DNA of 64,000 bases from Gnetum montanum (lineage: Eukaryota; Streptophyta; Gnetopsida; Gnetales; Gnetaceae): NCBI GenBank assembly GCA_015680685.1, contig MNCI01006151.1, forward strand, positions 1,105,533 to 1,169,532, written 5' to 3'. The notes beneath the pieces were generated by a model. It had not been told where the DNA came from. It saw only the letters and a list, made by a program, of their open reading frames with translations, and made no database searches. Positions 58,721 to 64,000 of this stretch are shown here, piece by piece. Numbering within the stretch: position 1 is the first letter of the stretch; each line of letters begins with the position of its first letter. A program made the translations under genes and the position numbers.

Positions 58721-59719
58721 CTAAACATCAATGTTAGGAGGGGCATGGTTCCCAAACTCATCTACATCATTGGGTCCTACTCCACTAGGGCCACCATCAT
58801 CACCATCATGTCCCTTCAAAAAATAGAAAGTAAAAAAAAAATAATATAATAAAAAAAGAAAAAAAAAGAGCACATTAATTGGAAAACAACAAAAACATTA
58901 CAAGACCAAAATACTTACAGACGAAGAAGGTCTGAGCCTGAGCTCTAGATGACGAAGAATCTCTTCTTTTAGTACACATGACCAATATTTTTCTTCAAGG
59001 CCTAAATCAACATTGGCTATGGCTTTGTTCTTGTCCATGGACATCCATGTGGGACATTTAATAGGAAATTGGCCTACCAAGACCTCCCTAGAAGCAGTAG
59101 TGATGGATCTCTTAGGAGACCCCTCCACTACAGTGCACTCAACAAACGTATCATAGGAGGATCGTAGACCCAAACCCTCGACAAAAATTTCCAATTGACA
59201 TTGTTCAATAAACGCTTCTTTTAGCCATCTCTTGTATTAGTATTTGTGATATTTCTGGTCTTGGCCCCATTTTTGTACCTTGGCAGCAAAGGCTTTCAAA
59301 TCTTGGCACTTCCAGTTTAACAAATCGATTTGAGCCCTTTGCTCAGCCAGCTCCCGAGTCACCTTTACTTTGCTATTTAACACATTCCAATATCTAGCAT
59401 AGGTGATCTCAGAAGTTCGCCAAGTACAGTCCCCCACCAACATAGCAGCCACAAACTCATAACATGATTTGTAATTGTTTCTTTCCTTTGTTTCCTTGGC
59501 ATTATCCTTTTCAGCTGTTTGAACTTTCTGCCACAGCTGTTCAATGGAACATCTACAAGACCAAAGAGATTTAGCATTTTGCACTACACAACCTGCAACT
59601 GCATCATAAATCTTCCTTGGAACTTGTCCAATCTCTGTAGGAAGTTCAAGCAGGCCATCCATATGGGTGGCCTCAGATGGATTCCATTCAAGTTTTGCAC
59701 CTACCAATACAACAAGCAT
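58721..59719 (-). pseudogene. Spliced antisense gene, unrecognised; one in-frame stop
   Basis: Minus-strand frame. The main exon runs from about 59700 (or an ATG at 59719, MLVVLVGAKLEW) to 58919, with a consensus donor GTAAGT. A 105 bp intron with a pyrimidine-rich end and acceptor AG (58815-58814) follows. The last exon, 58813-58721, reads GHDGDDGGPSGVGPNDVDEF and ends in TAG. The intron joins in phase 0. The protein is helical and charged (KVQTAEKDNAKETKERNNY, RELAEQRAQIDLLNWKCQDL), with a second part EEKYWSCVLKEEILRHLEL. One TAA at 59237-59239 interrupts an otherwise single frame of about 300 codons. A possible acceptor at 59702-59701 suggests an upstream exon. I do not recognise the family. 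It may be a host gene relic, or an antisense ORF as known in Tat-lineage retrotransposons. Confidence 0.5.
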
Positions 59720-60299
59720 AACTCAGCCAATCAAAAGTTAAGAGAAGTTCGACAGAATAACACAAATCATTGAAAAAACATACTGTTGGCACATTTTCAG
59801 CCACTACATGGAGCAGGAGTTTCAATTTACTTAAGAAGAATAAAAATGAAATGGGTGCTGGAATTCGGATAAGTTTCATGGAGATAAAACACATATTTAA
59901 TTTAACCCTACATTAGGCAAAGAATGTAATATCTCAGTATATTACATTTAACCAAACTTAGACTAGTTCAGTAACGGTGGTAGACATAGAACATACAGGG
60001 CCTGATCACATAAATATATCAAGGATGAAATGATGTTGGTCCTGCTTTTACAGAAGCCAAGAACAGGGAAAATGGGTTCTGTGTTAAGCAGAAACAGTTA
60101 CTGAATACTTGCAGAAACAGGGTTAAACACAAAAAAGAAAAACACAGTATCAATGGCAAGAAAAACGTAGTGATGCTTGCTGCTAAAATTTACTAAGAAA
60201 ATACCAGAAATCACTCCATATTCTATTTGGAATTTTGCCAAACACTTGCCACGGAGGGTTTCTTTGTTTTGTTTCCACAGTAAGCTTAATTTCCTGGCC
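59720..60299 (-). other. Possible upstream intron/exon sequence of the antisense gene
   Basis: No long frame. Minus-strand splice-like signals occur: a donor GTATGT near 59780, an acceptor tract CATTCGTTTTCTGTAG near 60302-60317, and an open piece 60098-60301 with RKLSLLWKQNKETLRGKCLA. The phases do not join simply, so no exon is claimed. Confidence 0.3.
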
Positions 60300-60800
60300 A
60301 AAGACTACAGAAAACGAATGAAGCAGGATCAGAACACAGTCGGTTGCTACGCCTACGCCTTTGCCTGCAACTTTGGACAGTTCCGAGCAAAACTACAAAC
60401 AAAAATACGAATGCGCCGGACTTGGACGCTATCCAAGAATAGGGGCAAGACACCATTGCTGAGGGTTCACAAATTCAAGTCATTTCACCGTTAATATAAC
60501 TGATACCGAGCTCCACAAAAAAGCTGTTCCACCTGCAATCGTGTTTGTGGAGAGTTCAATAGATGACACACAGCCATGGCGGACGCGGAAGACATGGAGA
60601 TGGCGGCAGCAAAGCAACGGCAGGGTTTCGGCGACGTCAGCAACAAACCAACAGCGGCAATTGCGACCTTTGGGCCAATCTGATGCAGAGTGGTGGCAGA
60701 GAAATAACGGATGGAGCAGTTCGGTGGAGAAGCAACACAAATCGCGGGAGGGAGCTGCGCACAGAAGGAGCATCAAGCAACGCGGTTAACCACGTTAGAA
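60300..60800. other. CpG-containing GC-rich island, possible gene 5' end
   Basis: Markedly richer in G+C and CpG than the rest of the window. On plus, an ATG at 60576 in good context (GCCATGGCG) opens a 35-codon frame (MADAEDMEMAAAKQRQGFGD) to a TGA at 60681. On minus, an ATG near 60593 opens MSSASAMAVCHLLNSPQTRL, which resembles a plastid-targeting start. Either could be a first exon. The island ends just before the N at 60868, so downstream exons may be missing. Confidence 0.35.
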
Positions 60801-60867
60801 AACCTTACATTTGAAATATATTTATCCTCCCATAAAGCTAACGTATTTGCTGTCCCGTGAAGTGTTT

Positions 60868-60868
60868 N
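60868..60868. other. N join
   Basis: Single N in GTGTTTNTTC. The left side is the GC-rich island and the right side is LTR-like sequence. Because the N at 48306 joins sequences wrongly, continuity here should not be assumed. Confidence 0.9.
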
Positions 60869-62584
60869 TTCAAAAAAACCAAAATCTTGAGGATATGTAT
60901 GATGTAAACACTTATCAGTTGCAGATTTTAATTGTTGTAACTTTCTCCTAGCTTGTTGAGAAAGTAATCTTCTAATTGGTTAGTCGGGTTACTTGAGAGA
61001 AAAGTTAGGGGAGATATTTTTGGAGATACTTTTGGATATTTGGAAATTGCAACTTCCCTATATATCATTTAGAAGACTTAATATCTCATTTGGAAGAAGA
61101 AAAATCAAAGGGATAAATATGTATGGAGTAATATAGCTTGTATTCATATATATATATTTTTAGATTGCCTAGGCCACTTGTCAACTACCTTATCTCTTTT
61201 GTGGTGGCAACCACCTAAGATATTTTGTAACTTACCTAACTTGTTGGGCAAGTAACCTCCTAATTGGTTGGTCAAGTTACTTGGGAGAGAAGTTAGGTAA
61301 GATATTTTTTAAATTTGTAACTTCCCTACCTACCTTTGAACCCTATAAAAAGACTTCAAGGGTCAAGGAAAAAGAGGAGGAGGATCATCAATTTGGATTA
61401 GGAGGATTTTGGGATAGGATCATCACTTCTCACACTTGGGATCAAAGAAGATTTGTAAAGAAGATTGCTTACAAGATGGCTTGCTAGAATAAAGATTTCA
61501 GCCTCTTTGTCATGGTCATGTGAGTTATGCATTTCATTTTTTGTTTTGTTTAAATTTTTTAGCTAGTGGTTTAGATAGTATCATCCTTGACAAGTAATTT
61601 TGGGATTTTTAGATTGCTCTTATTGTTCTTGTTGCCCGATAGAAATTTCTATTAAAATTTTGCCATAGAAGTGCTTATGTTTAAAAGCCTTAAGAGCATT
61701 TTAGTAGTAAATTTCATTATTGTTCAACGTGTGGGAACTGCTATTGGGATTGTTGTAAGAGAGCCTCTGTTTATAGTCACGCCGTTGAACAATTCAGTAG
61801 TCAAGAGGGTTCAGAGAATCTTTGGTATTTTGATGAGACCTGAATAGCTTCTTTTTATCTTTAAAGTGAATTCTCGTGGTATTTCAATCAGAAATTGTCA
61901 AGTCTTTTAAAGGTTCTATTTGAATGCAATCGTTGACATCTATTATCTAGTCAAAATGGAGTCTCGTACGTGGTAGTTTACGCAGCAATTTTTGGTAGCA
62001 TAATAGGATTGTCTTGAAGATATTGCTTGTTTGAGCCTTGGAAGTTTGAACAATTCATAGATATTGAATTTGGGATAGCTTTATTGCGAAGTGTTTACTC
62101 GTGTCATTTTACCTTGTTTAAATATTTGAGGTCTACACAAATCTGCTTTCTTTTCTTTTCTGCTTATTTCCATCGAATCTTGCTCTATTTCTAGTTTTCT
62201 TGTGGAACTATCTCTTTCTCTGGGGAAAATTAGGAGTAGATTGCGGAGTTGTGCTCAAATGTTTTTGCAAAATTTTATTTGTTACAAGTAGGTATTATAA
62301 GGACCGCGTAGACTAGGCAGTTGAACAAAATAGGAAATTTTCAAGAACTCACAGTACTTGGCAAAGTTGGCTGAATCTCTTTAAAGTAAGTCATTTGTAG
62401 TTCACACACAACGCAATTGTTACATTTTACACAACCACACGCCGCAACAGCACACACACATACTCACATTAACTACTGAGTTTATTTGGAGGTATCTGGG
62501 CCTTGGTGTTGCCAGAGACCAGCAGGCACCTAAATCCTGTTCGAGGACACTCGTTGGCGGTCGCGTCCCAAACGGTCGCCAACA
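60869..62584 (+). repeat. Long 5' LTR of a younger Ty3 element
   Basis: It ends near GGTCGCCAACA, seven bases before a primer-binding site, and has a TATA box at 61344-61350 and AATAAA at 61488-61493. The upstream part contains two diverged tandem copies, at about 60940-61085 and 61227-61335, sharing CTTGTTG...AAGTAA, CTAATTGGTTGGTC and GTTACTTG(A/G)GAGA. The left edge coincides with the N at 60868, so the true LTR start may be lost. Its length, about 1.7 kb, is on the long side. The 3' LTR lies beyond the window. Confidence 0.65.
61344..61350 (+). promoter_or_regulatory. LTR TATA box
   Basis: TATAAAA in ACCCTATAAAAAGACTTC, about 140 bases before an AATAAA (61488). The spacing fits U3/R. Confidence 0.62.
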
Positions 62585-62590
62585 GTTCTT

Positions 62591-62608
62591 TTGGCGCTAG
62601 AAGGAGGG
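62591..62608 (+). promoter_or_regulatory. Primer-binding site
   Basis: TTGGCGCTAGAAGGAGGG begins with the TGGCGC core typical of non-iMet primer sites in plant Ty3 elements. It retains its CpG, unlike the decayed site at 52385, so this element is younger. Confidence 0.7.
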
Positions 62609-62701
62609 CTGAAAATTAAGCCTCTAGGTTCATAAGCCTTATACTTTTAGTACATCAACAATTATTTGTAAGGCTTAAGAATTAGATACTATTTTCAGTT
62701 C

Positions 62702-64000
62702 ATGACCAAGAAATTTCATAGTTTGGAAAGTTTCAAAGTTTCAAAAGATATTCTAGATTCTAAGACTGATTCTTCATCAGAAGAAGAACAAAAGAAAGTT
62801 TTTGAATTGGGAACAAGTAGTGGAGTGAAAACTAGAAGATCAAGAAGATCACCCATTATCTCTGGTTTATCAATTCGTAAGAGAAGATCTAGAAAGTCTA
62901 AGAGTTCAACATTTCAAAGGAATAGGATGGCAAATCCTTGGCAAGGAGTTACACCATTAGGATTTCAAAATTACAATGATATTCCTAAGGTAGTTTACAA
63001 ATATTTGCCTGAGCCTTTTATTCCTGGAAAAGCTTATTTAGCTGAAGAATATATTCACATGTTTGAGTTAGCTTTAGCTCATGCAAATATTCAACATCAA
63101 GATCAAGCTTGTAGGTTGTTTGTATCAAATCTAAAGGATATGGCTCAGATTTGGTATTCAAACTTACCAAGTAATAGTATTACAAGTTGGGATGACATGA
63201 AGAATCTTTTCTTAGCCCAGTTTGGTAATCAATTAGATCAACAACAACTATACTGTGGGCTGATACAAGCTAAGCAAGGAGTTAAAGAGTCAATTAGAGA
63301 TTTCAACATTAAGTTTCAACGAATTTGTGGACTCTTTCAAAGGCAATATAGGCCATCAGAAGAAATGCTTAAGGAAACTTACCTTAAGGCTGTCAACCCC
63401 AACATTTCAATTTGGTTAAGGAGAACTCCAAACTTAACTACACTAAATGACTACTTTAGTGAAGCTATACAGTTAGAAAAACAGTTGAACTTGAATCCTG
63501 AAGAAAATATTGCAATTCAAAAAAGAGAAGAAAGAGTTATGATTCCTATGCAAGATTTTGCTCAATTTAAAGCTTTACCAGGTCCATCTCATGTTAAGAT
63601 AGAGCAAGAACATGAAAGAGTAGGATCTGAAAAAGGACAATTAATGAGAGATATGTCTAACAAAATAGTGAAGCTTGAAAAAGCATTGGCAAGAGTTAAT
63701 ATCAAGGAAGAAAGGAAAAATAGAAAGCATAAACATCAAGACACTAAGTTAGTAGAAGATGAGGATGAAAGTGATCTTATTATGTCCAACTTTCTTGATA
63801 TTGAATATGATCATGAGTTATCTAGTGTTCACTATGTGAGTAAATCTTCTAGAAATGGATCAAGTGATACTTCTTCTCTATCAAGTTTTGAAGAAGATGT
63901 CTTATCAGATGAGGAATGTAATAACAATGAGGACAATGGATATAATCTCCGATCAAAGGATAGACTAACTACTTCTAGACCTCCAAATGTTATTACTGAT
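62702..64000 (+). CDS. Intact Ty3/gypsy gag, continuing past the window
   Basis: An open frame of 433 codons from ATG at 62702 to the right edge without a stop. Residues 1-80 are basic and Ser-rich (RRSRRSPIISGLSIRKRRSR). The gag core at about 85-260 has PKVVYKYLPEPFIPGKAYLA, EEYIHMFELALAHANIQHQD, VSNLKDMAQIWYSNLP, SWDDMKNLFLAQFGNQ, AKQGVKESIRDFNIKFQRIC and EMLKETYLKAVNPNISIWL, a complete Retrotrans_gag-type capsid. A Lys/Glu-rich coiled-coil-like segment follows at about 300-345, then an acidic Ser-rich tail with NLRSKDRL near 415. Gag assembles the virus-like particle that packages element RNA. The start is favoured because it lies about 95 bases after the primer site. Intactness marks it as the youngest element here. 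The zinc knuckle and pol are expected downstream. Confidence 0.9.
   Translation, partial: MTKKFHSLESFKVSKDILDSKTDSSSEEEQKKVFELGTSSGVKTRRSRRSPIISGLSIRKRRSRKSKSSTFQRNRMANPWQGVTPLGFQNYNDIPKVVYKYLPEPFIPGKAYLAEEYIHMFELALAHANIQHQDQACRLFVSNLKDMAQIWYSNLPSNSITSWDDMKNLFLAQFGNQLDQQQLYCGLIQAKQGVKESIRDFNIKFQRICGLFQRQYRPSEEMLKETYLKAVNPNISIWLRRTPNLTTLNDYFSEAIQLEKQLNLNPEENIAIQKREERVMIPMQDFAQFKALPGPSHVKIEQEHERVGSEKGQLMRDMSNKIVKLEKALARVNIKEERKNRKHKHQDTKLVEDEDESDLIMSNFLDIEYDHELSSVHYVSKSSRNGSSDTSSLSSFEEDVLSDEECNNNEDNGYNLRSKDRLTTSRPPNVITD

Overview
The window looks like nuclear DNA of a large-genome seed plant. It is AT-rich and CpG-poor and is built almost entirely from LTR retrotransposons of several ages plus an unusual tandem and foldback repeat family. 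No prokaryotic operon, rRNA, tRNA or CRISPR array was recognised. The long-LTR Ty3 element with primer site TTGGCGCTAGAAGGAGGG and the depth of nested decay suggest a gymnosperm, but that is inference only. Four single N characters (47079, 48306, 48855, 60868) mark draft scaffold joins, and one of them encloses a contig that is clearly in the wrong orientation.

Layout. 1-3084: 3' half of a decayed Ty3/gypsy chromovirus (RNase H, integrase, chromodomain, polypurine tract, 3' LTR). 3085-16617: diverged modules of one repeat family in both orientations (modules A, core, B and their reverse complements), interrupted at 7377-11462 by a decayed gag-only LTR-type element. 16618-20220: 5' LTR, primer site, gag, protease and reverse transcriptase of the same chromovirus family, in the same orientation. 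Its coding remnant stops about where the remnant at position 1 begins, and both LTRs abut the same 5-mer TTAGT. 20225-22015: another A+B module. 22016-51538: a tandem array of at least seven ~2.4-2.5 kb units, most of which carry a 250-300 bp inverted repeat. The array is interrupted by three Ty1/copia elements (28935-34220 +, 37379-42356 -, 46773-51429 +) and by a ~785 bp foreign insert. Two of the copia elements sit at the same nucleotide of the unit, so the insertion was probably duplicated with the array. 51539-57960: 5' part of a non-chromovirus Ty3 element (LTR, decayed primer site, leader, gag-type ORFs, zinc knuckle, aspartic protease), lacking RT and integrase. 58721-59719: an antisense reading frame with a well-formed intron. 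60300-60800: a small CpG-containing island, the best candidate for host gene sequence. 60869-64000: a younger Ty3 element with a long LTR, a primer site and an intact gag frame running off the right edge.

Nothing here works as a pathway. The content is transposon genes, nearly all carrying stops and frameshifts, and only the gag at 62702-64000 looks intact. The points most worth following up are the foldback tandem array, the same-site copia pair, the 301 bp triplication of an LTR-primer-site segment, the inside-out chromovirus halves, and the spliced antisense frame next to the gag-protease element.
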